DNA of 8,465 nucleotides, from the NCBI GenBank assembly GCA_031549115.1, contig JAVBQJ010000063.1:1-8465 (forward strand), read 5' to 3'. A model generated the notes under the pieces. The model had not been told where the DNA came from, did no database searches, and saw nothing but the letters and a program-made list of their open reading frames with translations. Below are positions 1-8,311 of the stretch, piece by piece; position 1 is the first letter of the stretch; every line of letters starts with the position of its first letter. Source of the DNA: JAVBQJ01 sp031549115. Lineage in GTDB: Bacteria > Verrucomicrobiota > Lentisphaeria > Victivallales > Victivallaceae. A program made the translations under genes and the position numbers.

Positions 1-37
1 CTTGAAAGACTGCACTTGCAACGCTACATTTTGTCAT

Positions 38-105
38 AGGCAGACCTCAACGTTATATTGTTACTTAAGATATTACAATATAATACATTAGTTGAGAATC
101 TGCCT
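38..105. other. Long imperfect AT-rich stem-loop downstream of tadC
   Basis: Three nested inverted repeats are visible in the 146 bp that follow the last gene. They are AGGCAGA (38-44) with TCTGCCT (99-105), CTCAAC (46-51) with GTTGAG (91-96), and TTATATTGT (53-61) with ACAATATAA (75-83). The loop is 13 nt, with a 7-nt bulge at 84-90. Transcripts of either strand could fold this way. It may act as a bidirectional terminator or an mRNA-stabilising 3' end for the Tad operon. No clean T-run follows it on the minus strand; on the plus strand a weak CTTCCTTTT follows. A small palindromic element is another possibility. I see no gene in 1-146; besides this structure there is only a short GGTTAACC palindrome at 136-143. 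Confidence 0.45.
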
Positions 106-146
106 CTTCCTTTTGAAAATTTCACGCAATATTCAGGTTAACCCCT

Positions 147-1034
147 TCAGATCATATTCAGCAGCTGTGAACCCAGAGCGACTACGAGAATGACGACGAC
201 CGCCGGGAAAATGAACAGAAACATCGGCAGCAGCATCTTGACCGGGGCTTCATTGGCAAGCTTTTCCGCCCGGGTGAATCGCTTGGTTCGCAGCATATCC
301 CCCTGAATACGCAGCAGTTGTCCGATGCTTACGCCGAGTTCCTCCGCCTGGATAATGGCATGGATCACCGAGGTGAAGTCATCGTACTGAACGCGTTCGA
401 CCAGCTCCCGCAACGCTTGCGAGCGCTTTTTGCCGAGTTGTATTTCCTGAAAGGTCCGCTCCAGCTCTTCGCCCAGCGCATCCAGGCGCCGCCGGGCCAG
501 GATGTCGCGCAGGGCGCTCATGAAGTCCTTTCCGGCTTCCACCGACAGCGTCAGCAAATCCAGTACGTTCGGCAGCGCTTTCATGATCTGCAGCTGGCGG
601 CTGCGGATGCTCCGCGCCAGCCACAGTGCCGGCCACAACGCCAGGCAGACGCCGAGCAGCAACCCGAAGAGGGCATGACCGGAAAGCGCACCCAGGATGA
701 CCATGGCGATTCCGCTCAGCCACGCTGCCAGTTTGAGAGCGACGAAATCTTCGTCCGTGATGGTTTCGCCATAACCGGCCATGCGGAGCTGGCGTTCGAC
801 CATGGTACGGTTGCGTGCCAGTCCCTGGGAGCGCGCCAATGGGCGCAGAAGAGGGACGAATGCCCGAAAAATGCCGAAATACCAGGGAAAGTGGCGGGTG
901 TCGCCGGCTGCCTGCGCCGCGGCCGGTTTGTCGTACTGCAGGCGGCCCAGCCAGTCCAGCAACAGCCAGACGGTACATCCGGCGGCAATTCCGGCGAAGG
1001 CGGCGATCAAATAGTTGATGAGATTGGCATTCAT
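147..1034 (-). CDS. tadC: TadC-like inner-membrane platform protein (type II secretion F family)
   Basis: A 295-residue protein, normal length for TadC. It has one membrane helix near the N-terminus (about 5-26), a charged cytoplasmic stretch, a hydrophobic hairpin (about 100-142), a cytoplasmic T2SF domain (about 153-265) and a C-terminal membrane helix (about 266-290). The T2SF part carries the expected 'LPNVLDLLTLSVEAG' entry and the 'QAEELGVSIGQLLR' segment typical of TadC. In Tad systems TadB and TadC together form the inner-membrane platform on which the CpaF ATPase acts. The start lies 4 bp after the tadB stop with no clear Shine-Dalgarno sequence, so translation is probably coupled to tadB. 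It is the last gene of the operon; only a stem-loop follows. The family call is secure. The C versus B assignment rests on gene order and the C-terminal architecture. Confidence 0.9.
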   Translation of the reverse strand: MNANLINYLIAAFAGIAAGCTVWLLLDWLGRLQYDKPAAAQAAGDTRHFPWYFGIFRAFVPLLRPLARSQGLARNRTMVERQLRMAGYGETITDEDFVALKLAAWLSGIAMVILGALSGHALFGLLLGVCLALWPALWLARSIRSRQLQIMKALPNVLDLLTLSVEAGKDFMSALRDILARRRLDALGEELERTFQEIQLGKKRSQALRELVERVQYDDFTSVIHAIIQAEELGVSIGQLLRIQGDMLRTKRFTRAEKLANEAPVKMLLPMFLFIFPAVVVILVVALGSQLLNMI

Positions 1035-1038
1035 GGTT

Positions 1039-1915
1039 TTAAATATCGATCGTAGTGATTTTCCGGGTCACCAGAAATCCGATGAGCACCAGCACGCACA
1101 CCAGCCCCAGGCCGAACAGCCCGAAAGCGGTACCGAAAAACAGATGACCGCTGCCCGGCATCACATACAGCAGCCCGACCAGGAGAATAAAAGGCATCAC
1201 GCTGATTACCAGCGATTGCAGCCGCCCCATCGCGGTCAGAGCGCGCATTTTACCCTGAATCCGCAGCCGTTCCCGGATCATCGCGGCCAGCCGATCCAGG
1301 CATGCCGGCAATTCGCCGCCGGTTTGCCGGGCCGTGACAATGGATAATGTGACCAGCTCCAGATCCTCGCTGCCGAGGCGCCGGTTCATATTTTCCAACG
1401 CCTGTTCCAATGGCACGCCGAGCTGAATTTCCTGGACCAGCAAACGAAATTCGATGGAGATCGGATGTTTTCTGCCTGCCGCCACCTCTTCCAGCGCCTG
1501 CAGGATGCTGAACCCGGCTTTCAGCGAACTCGACATCGCGGTCAGCGCGTCCTCCAATTGTTCGTTGAAGCGGATCAGCCGCCGTTTGCGCATGGTGCGC
1601 AGAATCAGGCGCGGAACCGGAAAACAGAGAAAACCGACCAGCAGCGCCACGATCAGAGGCGGTTGCCAGGCGAATTCATCCAGCCAGGCGCCGATCGCCG
1701 CCCCCGCCAGGAACGCGCCGCCGATGGCCAGCCCCAGGCTGAAATCCAGAACCCGCCCTGCCGGCATCTGCAGCAGGATATCATCAAGCTCCAAGGTCGC
1801 CTCTTCGAGAAAACGGTCGCGGTAACGGCGCGACAGATAGAGGAAGAAGTCCACGACGACGTAGGTGGCCAGCAATACCGCGATAAAAGCGCACAACGCC
1901 GCCAGCAGGGTCAGG

Positions 1916-1923
<8 letters not shown>
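1039..1923 (-). CDS. tadB: TadB-like inner-membrane platform protein (type II secretion F family)
   Basis: A 294-residue multi-span protein. It has hydrophobic helices at about 5-30, 60-80, 87-106, 236-256 and 264-287, and a cytoplasmic T2SF domain at about 121-235. Family marks include 'FNEQLEDALTAMSSSLKAG', 'VQEIQLGVPLEQALENM' and 'TARQTGGELPACLDRLA'. It is the partner of TadC in the Tad inner-membrane platform. The ATG at 1923 was chosen because a strong GGGAGGG (1928-1934) sits 4 bases upstream of it. The frame stays open for another 50 codons upstream, but that extension lies inside cpaF and reads as shadow sequence. The start overlaps the 3' end of cpaF by 8 bp, which suggests translational coupling and balanced amounts of motor and platform. 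Confidence 0.92.
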
Positions 1924-3661
<1,738 letters not shown>

Positions 3662-3677
3662 GGAGCGTTCTCCCTGG

Positions 3678-4460
3678 TTAAAGCGTACTGCTGCGGCGCC
3701 GGGTGTATTCCGGAAGGCTTTCCAGCATAGTTTTGAAGTTCACGCTTTGCGGATTGGGCAGCACCCGGGTATCCCGGTTGTTGCGCAGGCTCAAGCTCAG
3801 ACGGCCGCGCTGGGCGGCAAAGGAAACCATTTCCACTTCGGTCGGAAACAACTCCAGAGTCACGGTATTGTAAGCCCGGCTGGCGCTGTAATCCGGAGTG
3901 CCGTAGCTGTTGGCTTCCCAGCGCGAGCCGGTGGCCAGCACCTTGACATTCTGTATCAGGGTGACTGTCACCATGTCGATCGAGCTGTCGCCCTTGTAGT
4001 CCGGAATGGTGAAACTGCCGATCACATCCACCCGGTCGTCGGGCTGGATCAGGTAATTGACGGCGCTGACCGCGTCGACGGCGAGGGCATACGCGCGGCG
4101 GTCTTCGCGCGGACGCGAACTGAAGCCGCGTTCCCGTGCGATCGGCTGCAGGTCGGTGAACAAGAGGGGGCGGTCGGCCGGTACGGAATTGGCCAGTTTC
4201 TGGCCGATGATGTTGTTGCGCTGGCTCCAGAGGACTTCATTGTTGGTCAGGTCGCCGGCGCGCCGGAATACCTGTTTTTGCACCAGATCTTCGGAGCGGA
4301 TTTCCTCGTCGGAGAGCTTTTGCTTGTTCAGCATTACCAGATAATAGGCCTGGCTCTCCCGCTGCAGCTCCGTCCGGGTACTTTGAATCTGACGGTAAGT
4401 CAGAACGAACGCCAGTATCCCGAAGGTCACGGCCAGCAGCAATAAAATCTTTTGTCTCAT
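3678..4460 (-). CDS. cpaB: CpaB/RcpC-like Tad pilus assembly protein
   Basis: A 260-residue protein with a short cytoplasmic tip, one N-terminal membrane helix (about 4-22), a SAF-like region (about 40-115) and the CpaB/RcpC core (about 120-226). The core is recognisable from 'AYALAVDAVSAVNYLIQPDD' followed by RVDVIGSF, then 'VTLIQNVKVLATG' and 'TVTLELFPTEVEMVSFAAQR'. Members of this family sit in the periplasm and work with the outer-membrane secretin of Tad systems. No secretin gene is present in this window. The gene lies between a lipoprotein gene (30-bp gap) and cpaF (16-bp gap), in one operon. Only a weak AAAGG lies upstream of the ATG at 4460, but the membrane helix directly after this Met supports the start. 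Confidence 0.88.
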   Translation of the reverse strand: MRQKILLLLAVTFGILAFVLTYRQIQSTRTELQRESQAYYLVMLNKQKLSDEEIRSEDLVQKQVFRRAGDLTNNEVLWSQRNNIIGQKLANSVPADRPLLFTDLQPIARERGFSSRPREDRRAYALAVDAVSAVNYLIQPDDRVDVIGSFTIPDYKGDSSIDMVTVTLIQNVKVLATGSRWEANSYGTPDYSASRAYNTVTLELFPTEVEMVSFAAQRGRLSLSLRNNRDTRVLPNPQSVNFKTMLESLPEYTRRRSSTL

Positions 4461-4490
4461 GGTGGTTTGATTACCTTTGCGCTAAAATCG

Positions 4491-5789
4491 TCAATCCAGG
4501 CGTTTGATCGAGAGAATTTTTTCCCGGACGATGGAGGTTCGTACACCGGGGTGCGGGCTGAACAACAAGGGCGCGTCCGGCGGCCCGTCTTCCTCGATAT
4601 AGCCGCGCAGGACTTCGCCGTCGCGGCGCATGGTGAGCTCGGCGTTCGCTACCCATATTTTCAGCACCGGCAGCCGGAGAATTTCACCCTTCACGATTTG
4701 AAGCGGGTACTCCTGCTGCTCCGGATTGGCCCATTTGTGGGCAATCCGGAGCGTATGGATGCCGGGTTCGAGATCGCGGACCTCGAAGGTTTTGCCGCTG
4801 CTGACGCCGAGCTCCTTGTCATCGAGATAGACGCGGACGCCGTTCGGCTCCACGTCCAGGTCGAATCCGCCGGTGGCCAGCACCAGCGTCCCGCTCAATT
4901 GGGTGGTTTGCCCCGGAGCGATAACGGCTTCGGCGCTTTCCATCGCGTAACCGGCTTTGCTGACTTCCAGCTGATATTTGCCCGGGGCGAGGTTGTCGAG
5001 GACCAACGGCGTCGTGCCGCGCAGTTCGCCGTTGAGGAAAACCGAGGCGCCGTCGGGGATGCTGGATATCTGAAGTTTTCCCGGCAGCTCGCCCAGCCGA
5101 AAATCGCGCTGCAACTCCTCCATCCGGGTGATGATGACATTCTCGGTCACATCGGCGTAACCGCCTTTGCTCAGCCGAATCCGGTATTGGCCTTCTTCCA
5201 ACTCGGTATGATAGGGGGTCAGGCCGACCTCTTTGTCGTTGATGAACACGTATGCTTTGTCGGGTTCGGTGGTGAGTGTCAGCTTGCCGATGTTGGTTTC
5301 GAATTGCTGTGCCAGATAACGCGGTTTGCCTCCGGCCAGCTCCCACTCGATCGGCAGCGGCGCGAAACCGGCTTTGCGCAGCTCCGCGCGGTACAGGCCC
5401 ATCGGCTGATCGGCGATCACCAGCGGAGTTTCGCCGGCCAGCTCGCCGTTGATGAACACCTGGGCATTGCCCGGGTACGATACGATCAAAGTGCTGGCGC
5501 GTTCCTGCTCCAGACGCCCTTCGACCACCTTGTCGGTATCGGCGGTGGCATTGCGCCAATCCGGATTGTAGCCGGCCAGCGTATACTTGGCAATTACCCG
5601 GCTGCCCCGTTGCGTGGGATAGTCGACCGGAGTCACGCCGATTGCCGTGTCATTGACCGAAACTTCGGCACCGGCCGGGTTGCTGGTGAAACGGAGGACC
5701 ACCGGCGGCTCTTGTTCTTTGCCGCAACCGGCCAGTGCCGCCAGGGCACAAACCGCGAATAAAACCAAAAATGTATGAATATAGCGCAT
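4491..5789 (-). CDS. Lipoprotein with five PEGA repeats
   Basis: A 432-residue exported protein. The signal peptide ends in a lipobox L-A-G-C (19-22) with Gly at +2, so it is predicted to be lipid-anchored, probably in the outer membrane by the E. coli sorting rule. Five PEGA repeats follow at about 69-residue spacing, with core motifs NPAGAEVSVN (37), YPGNAQVFIN (105), EPDKAYVFIN (175), IPDGASVFLN (244) and EPNGVRVYLD (314). A C-terminal module (about 381-432) has the look of a small beta barrel (LTMRRDGEVLRGYIEED). PEGA domains are beta-rich and common in cell-surface proteins; their ligand is not generally known. The position inside the Tad operon, 6 bp after the FHA gene and 30 bp before cpaB, suggests a periplasmic scaffold or pilotin-like role. 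That role is inferred. A GGAG lies about 10 bases before the start. Confidence 0.85.
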   Translation of the reverse strand: MRYIHTFLVLFAVCALAALAGCGKEQEPPVVLRFTSNPAGAEVSVNDTAIGVTPVDYPTQRGSRVIAKYTLAGYNPDWRNATADTDKVVEGRLEQERASTLIVSYPGNAQVFINGELAGETPLVIADQPMGLYRAELRKAGFAPLPIEWELAGGKPRYLAQQFETNIGKLTLTTEPDKAYVFINDKEVGLTPYHTELEEGQYRIRLSKGGYADVTENVIITRMEELQRDFRLGELPGKLQISSIPDGASVFLNGELRGTTPLVLDNLAPGKYQLEVSKAGYAMESAEAVIAPGQTTQLSGTLVLATGGFDLDVEPNGVRVYLDDKELGVSSGKTFEVRDLEPGIHTLRIAHKWANPEQQEYPLQIVKGEILRLPVLKIWVANAELTMRRDGEVLRGYIEEDGPPDAPLLFSPHPGVRTSIVREKILSIKRLD

Positions 5790-5795
5790 GGTTTG

Positions 5796-7268
5796 TTATC
5801 TCCGCTGCTGGTTCCGGAGCTGCTCTTCGACGGTGAGCAACCCCTTGCGGGCGTTATCGTAATCCCGGCTGCCCGGTTCGGACAGCGCCTGCAATTCGAG
5901 CAGGCTTTGGCGCAAGCCGGTAAAATCCTGCAGCTGACTCAGGTTCTGGATTTCCGTTTTTAACGCCCTGATCCGGTTGTCCCGGAGTTCCCGGAGTTTT
6001 TCCAATTGGGCCATCGCATTGCGGTAGATGTCCGGCTTGGGGGAAAACTGTTCCAGATATTGGGCGGCCAGCTCGTAACTTCGGATCGCCAGCGGCAGAT
6101 TGGCCGGATTGCCGGAGCTGTTGGCAAAGTAGTTTTCCGCTGCCTGGTAGGCCTTTTCCGCCTGCGCCTTCAGCTCTTCCGGCGTCAGGGAAATGGTCGA
6201 AAGCTTGTTGTCCTCGGCGAAGTTCTGCAGCAGGATTTCGATCTTGGTGAAGGCGTCGGGCGGCATGTCGTCGTTCACCATCACCTCGTGGCGCCGCTCC
6301 GGAGTCACGACCAGGAGATGCCGTTTTTCCCGGCGGCCGTCGAGGCTCTGCGCCCGGCTCGGCGACTCGGGCAGGTCGTAAAAGCCGCTGCGTTCCACCG
6401 CTTGCAGCAGATTTTGACGGGTGTCTTCGGAAAGATTCGGAATCTCCATCTGAAAGCTGCGGCGCGACCGCAGATCGTCCAGGGTAAAGGTGGCATGGTC
6501 GCCTTCGAACAGCAGGCTGTAACGGAAGACATTGTCCGCTTCGATGCGTTCCCGCTCGTACCATAACACCATCCCCGGCGCCGTGCTTTGCGGCATCGGC
6601 TCCACGGTGGGCGGCGGCGGTTGCTGCTGGATGAAAATCAGATAGACACCGATGATGATAACGGCGACGGCGAAGACCAGAATGTAGAAAAACAGATTCG
6701 AAAACCGGCGCCGCCGCGGCTCGGCCGGTTCGGAAACGGCGGTGAAGTCCGCCGCCGGCCGGGGCGTTTCCGGCGGCCCCTTGAACAACTCCACTTTGCC
6801 TGAGCGCAAGGCCTGGGTGAGCTGCTTCATATCTTCCGGCTTGCGCGGCAGCGGCGTTGCCGTCGGTATCGGCGCCGGGTTTTCATAGCCGGCCGGAACG
6901 GCGCGGCGGGCGGCCGCTTCGGGAGTCAGCGCCGCCGCCATTTCGTTGAGCGGCTTGAATATGACCGTCCCCATCGGCGGCTTCAGGTTGACCATGATAC
7001 TTTGATTGCAGATTTCGATGATATCGCCATCCTGCAGCCGGGCGGTTCCGTTTATTTTCTGCCGGTTGACGGTCACGCCGTTCGTGCTGCCGAGGTCGCA
7101 CACTTCCCACATGTCGGGACCGGCCGAGCGGATTTCCGCATGGTGGCGCGACACGCCGTCCACCGGCATCAAAACCAGATTGTCGAGTTCACGCCCGATG
7201 GTGATTACCGGTTCGGCCAAATGCAAATGTTCTCCGGCACGGACGCCGGCTATAAACGTCAATTCCAT
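5796..7268 (-). CDS. Membrane protein with canonical FHA domain and helical periplasmic part
   Basis: A 490-residue protein. A canonical FHA domain (about 1-95) has all key motifs: GR (25-26), SRHH (40-43) and DLGSTNG (58-64). FHA domains of this type bind phosphothreonine peptides. A linker rich in Pro and Arg leads to a single membrane helix (about 193-213), so the FHA domain should be cytoplasmic. The far side holds a region of unknown fold (about 233-360) and an alpha-helical stretch (about 361-490) with TPR-like segments such as 'AEKAYQAAENYF' and 'AIRSYELAAQYLEQF'. The start at 7268 is chosen over an in-frame ATG at 7304 because GGGAG lies 6 bases upstream, and because the 7304 codon falls in the probable -10 box. 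As first gene of the Tad operon it may couple kinase signalling to assembly. No kinase is encoded in the window. The periplasmic region is not a family I recognise. Confidence 0.85.
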   Translation of the reverse strand: MELTFIAGVRAGEHLHLAEPVITIGRELDNLVLMPVDGVSRHHAEIRSAGPDMWEVCDLGSTNGVTVNRQKINGTARLQDGDIIEICNQSIMVNLKPPMGTVIFKPLNEMAAALTPEAAARRAVPAGYENPAPIPTATPLPRKPEDMKQLTQALRSGKVELFKGPPETPRPAADFTAVSEPAEPRRRRFSNLFFYILVFAVAVIIIGVYLIFIQQQPPPPTVEPMPQSTAPGMVLWYERERIEADNVFRYSLLFEGDHATFTLDDLRSRRSFQMEIPNLSEDTRQNLLQAVERSGFYDLPESPSRAQSLDGRREKRHLLVVTPERRHEVMVNDDMPPDAFTKIEILLQNFAEDNKLSTISLTPEELKAQAEKAYQAAENYFANSSGNPANLPLAIRSYELAAQYLEQFSPKPDIYRNAMAQLEKLRELRDNRIRALKTEIQNLSQLQDFTGLRQSLLELQALSEPGSRDYDNARKGLLTVEEQLRNQQRR

Positions 7269-7303
7269 TGCATACTCCCTGTTGGCACAAAGTTTCTTGT
7301 ACA

Positions 7304-7332
7304 AAGATAATCCCTGTTTGGTAATTTGCCAA
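7304..7332 (-). promoter_or_regulatory. Probable sigma70-type promoter of the Tad operon
   Basis: On the minus strand a -35 box TTGGCA (7327-7332) and a -10 box TATCTT (7304-7309) are separated by exactly 17 bp. They match the consensus at 5/6 and 4/6. Transcription would start near 7297, giving a leader of about 29 nt that contains the GGGAG of the FHA gene. It is the only convincing promoter upstream of the six packed genes, which supports one operon. The gap 7269-7380 holds this promoter and no clear terminator for the upstream pair. Confidence 0.55.
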
Positions 7333-7380
7333 CCGGAAAGTGTATTTTTATTGCATTTTTCCTAAAGTACCGGCAAGCTC

Positions 7381-7584
7381 TTACGGGTGTCGTTTGCGGG
7401 TACAGGCGCGACGGCAGGCGGCGCGCCGCTTTTCGCATTGCTTATAGGAGATTTTGTGTTTGTCGATTTTATTGATGGCACGCCAGAGCCGGTCGAGTTT
7501 TTTGGCGAGCCAGATGACCGAGCCGACGACCGGCGCGATGACGGCGAGGTACTTCAGCAGATTCTCGGTGAAGAGATCCATCAT
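7381..7584 (-). CDS. Small basic single-span membrane protein
   Basis: A 67-residue protein with one hydrophobic helix (about 11-27, KYLAVIAPVVGSVIWLA) and a strongly basic tail with three cysteines (50, 57, 61) and many Arg and Lys. The ATG at 7584 overlaps the stop of the upstream gene as ATGA, and AGGAG lies 8 bases upstream, inside that gene, so the two are co-translated. A second ATG follows directly at 7581. A longer upstream reading in this frame exists but has no support. Size and layout resemble small phage membrane proteins such as holins or lysis accessories, but no family is recognised and function is unknown. The charge distribution predicts the tail stays in the cytoplasm. Confidence 0.65.
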   Translation of the reverse strand: MMDLFTENLLKYLAVIAPVVGSVIWLAKKLDRLWRAINKIDKHKISYKQCEKRRAACRRACTRKRHP

Positions 7585-8000
7585 TGCGCACGCTCCTGTC
7601 GGCACTGCCGCCAGCCGTTCCAGCCGAACATCTGGCACAATTGCCGAAAAAGTGCGGCCTGGCGGCGGCAACGGTAACGCAAGGGACTGTACCAACGGTA
7701 ACGGCTGTCGGCGCCGCGGCGTCCGTTGCGTTCGAAACGGGCGTTGCTGGCGTCGAAGCCGGCCCGGGTACCGTCGGATTCGAACCATTCGACGTCGTGA
7801 ATGGCCGCGGTGGCTTCGAGCGCCGGATTCAGCAGGGTGACCGCGCTGCACAACCAGCCGGGAAAGGAGTCCGGGCCGATTCCATTCAGGATTCGGGCCA
7901 GCTCCCGGTCGCTGTAGCGGTTGAGCAAGGTGCGGTTTTCCAGATTCTGCCGGATAGCCGCGGTGCGGATGGCGCGAATGGCGTTTTCGGTATAACGCAT
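7581..8000 (-). CDS. Small protein with PLA2-like NGxGP...HD signature
   Basis: A 139-residue protein, unrecognised by name. The middle holds NGIGPDSFPGW (39-49), then AAIHDVEWF (65-73) and FDASNARFERNG (82-93). The spacing of a Gly-rich loop, a His-Asp pair (68-69) and a following acidic/aromatic helix resembles the Ca-loop and HD dyad of phospholipase A2-like domains, including those of parvovirus capsids and small phage proteins. No disulphide pattern is evident and catalysis is unproven. The C-terminal third is rich in Arg, Trp and Tyr. The start at 8000 has CAGGAGAAA upstream, but that site is inside a hairpin (see 8009-8051). An alternative ATG at 8072 would add 24 residues including a hydrophobic patch but has no ribosome binding site. 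The gene lies just downstream of a tRNA and overlaps a small membrane-protein gene, which suggests an accessory or phage-derived pair. Confidence 0.65.
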   Translation of the reverse strand: MRYTENAIRAIRTAAIRQNLENRTLLNRYSDRELARILNGIGPDSFPGWLCSAVTLLNPALEATAAIHDVEWFESDGTRAGFDASNARFERNGRRGADSRYRWYSPLRYRCRRQAALFRQLCQMFGWNGWRQCRQERAQ

Positions 8001-8008
8001 GATACGTG

Positions 8009-8051
8009 TTTCTCCTGTTGCTGTAGGGTTGCGAACTGCAAGCAGGAGAAA
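8009..8051 (-). promoter_or_regulatory. Leader hairpin that masks the ribosome binding site of the PLA2-like gene
   Basis: In the minus-strand transcript, TTTCTCCTG (8051-8043) pairs perfectly with CAGGAGAAA (8017-8009), and TTGC (8041-8038) pairs with GCAA (8021-8018), with one bulged base at 8042. This gives a 13-bp stem with a 16-nt loop. The paired CAGGAGAAA is the only Shine-Dalgarno sequence of the gene starting at 8000. The TTGC arm can pair instead with a nearer GCAA in the loop (8033-8030), so two folds are possible. The geometry suggests translational control. The trigger is unknown. Confidence 0.5.
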
Positions 8052-8052
8052 A

Positions 8053-8073
8053 TATGTCGCAAATATCGACATA
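8053..8073 (-). terminator. Weak stem-loop with T-run after the tRNA
   Basis: TATGTCG (8073-8067 on the minus strand) pairs with CGACATA (8059-8053), with a 7-nt loop, and is followed by TTTTC. It lies about 50 bp downstream of the tRNA-Cys 3' end, so it could end the tRNA transcript. The stem is short and AT-rich, so termination would be partial. It abuts the ribosome-binding-site hairpin at 8009-8051, and the two may form one regulatory leader. Confidence 0.35.
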
Positions 8074-8124
8074 AGAAACTGGGAAACAGGGGTTTGGGTG
8101 TGAATTGGGAAAAAGGCAAAAAAA

Positions 8125-8198
8125 TGGAGGCGTGGATCGGAGTCGAACCGATTTTTGCGATTTTGCAGACCGCTGCCTAACCGTTTGGCTACCACGCC
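8125..8198 (-). tRNA. tRNA-Cys (GCA)
   Basis: A complete 74-nt cloverleaf with CCA encoded. The acceptor stem GGCGTGG pairs perfectly with CCACGCC, and T is the discriminator base, as usual for tRNA-Cys. The D arm has a 3-bp stem (GCC/GGC). The anticodon arm GCGGT/ATCGC has loop CTGCAAA with anticodon GCA, which reads the UGC and UGU codons. The variable region is AAAA. The T arm ATCGG/CCGAT has loop TTCGACT. It has its own likely promoter at 8220-8247. No second copy of its 3' end is seen in the window, so there is no evidence here of an integrated element bounded by this tRNA. Confidence 0.97.
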
Positions 8199-8219
8199 TC
8201 ATGCTGAGGATATGGCCTT

Positions 8220-8247
8220 AAAATAACCCGGTTTTGAGAAAAATCAA
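8220..8247 (-). promoter_or_regulatory. Probable promoter of tRNA-Cys
   Basis: On the minus strand TTGATT (8242-8247) and TATTTT (8220-8225) are 16 bp apart, each 4/6 to consensus. The start site would be about 14 bp before the tRNA 5' end. The sequence around it is AT-rich. The two small genes downstream have no convincing promoter of their own and may be read from here. Confidence 0.45.
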
Positions 8248-8296
8248 ATGCAGTTCCGGATTTTTCTGTAATAAAGTAGCAAAATTGGGGTTTCGA

Positions 8297-8305
8297 TGTT
8301 ATATT
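8297..8305 (+). promoter_or_regulatory. Extended -10 promoter facing the structured RNA
   Basis: TG-T-TATATT on the plus strand is a 5/6 match to the -10 box with the extended TGn motif. No good -35 is seen at the right spacing. Transcription would start near 8312, directly before the structured region. It diverges from the tRNA promoter. Confidence 0.4.
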
Positions 8306-8311
8306 TAAAAG

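Noticed and set aside
318..1055. 245-codon plus-strand frame opposite tadC
   Set aside because: It has low-complexity Gln/Arg-rich content, is antisense to a good TadC, and lacks a ribosome binding site.
4452..5762. 436-codon open frame on the plus strand opposite the PEGA lipoprotein gene
   Set aside because: It is antisense to a protein with a clear signal peptide and repeats. It shows no domain or ribosome binding site and has the biased composition of a GC-rich shadow frame.
7269..7380. Terminator between the small gene pair and the Tad operon
   Set aside because: No GC-rich stem followed by a T-run was found on the minus strand. Only promoter-like boxes are visible.
7584..8180. 198-codon plus-strand frame opposite the PLA2-like gene
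   Set aside because: It runs into the tRNA-Cys gene on the opposite strand, and the minus-strand gene has better start signals and coupling.
8125..8198. Attachment site of an integrated element at the tRNA-Cys 3' end
   Set aside because: The tRNA is complete, but no second copy of its 3' part is found in the window and no integrase is present, so integration cannot be supported here.
7381..8202. 273-codon version of the small membrane protein gene
   Set aside because: The extension is a shadow frame of the upstream gene and enters the tRNA. The ATG at 7584 has a proper ribosome binding site and an ATGA overlap.
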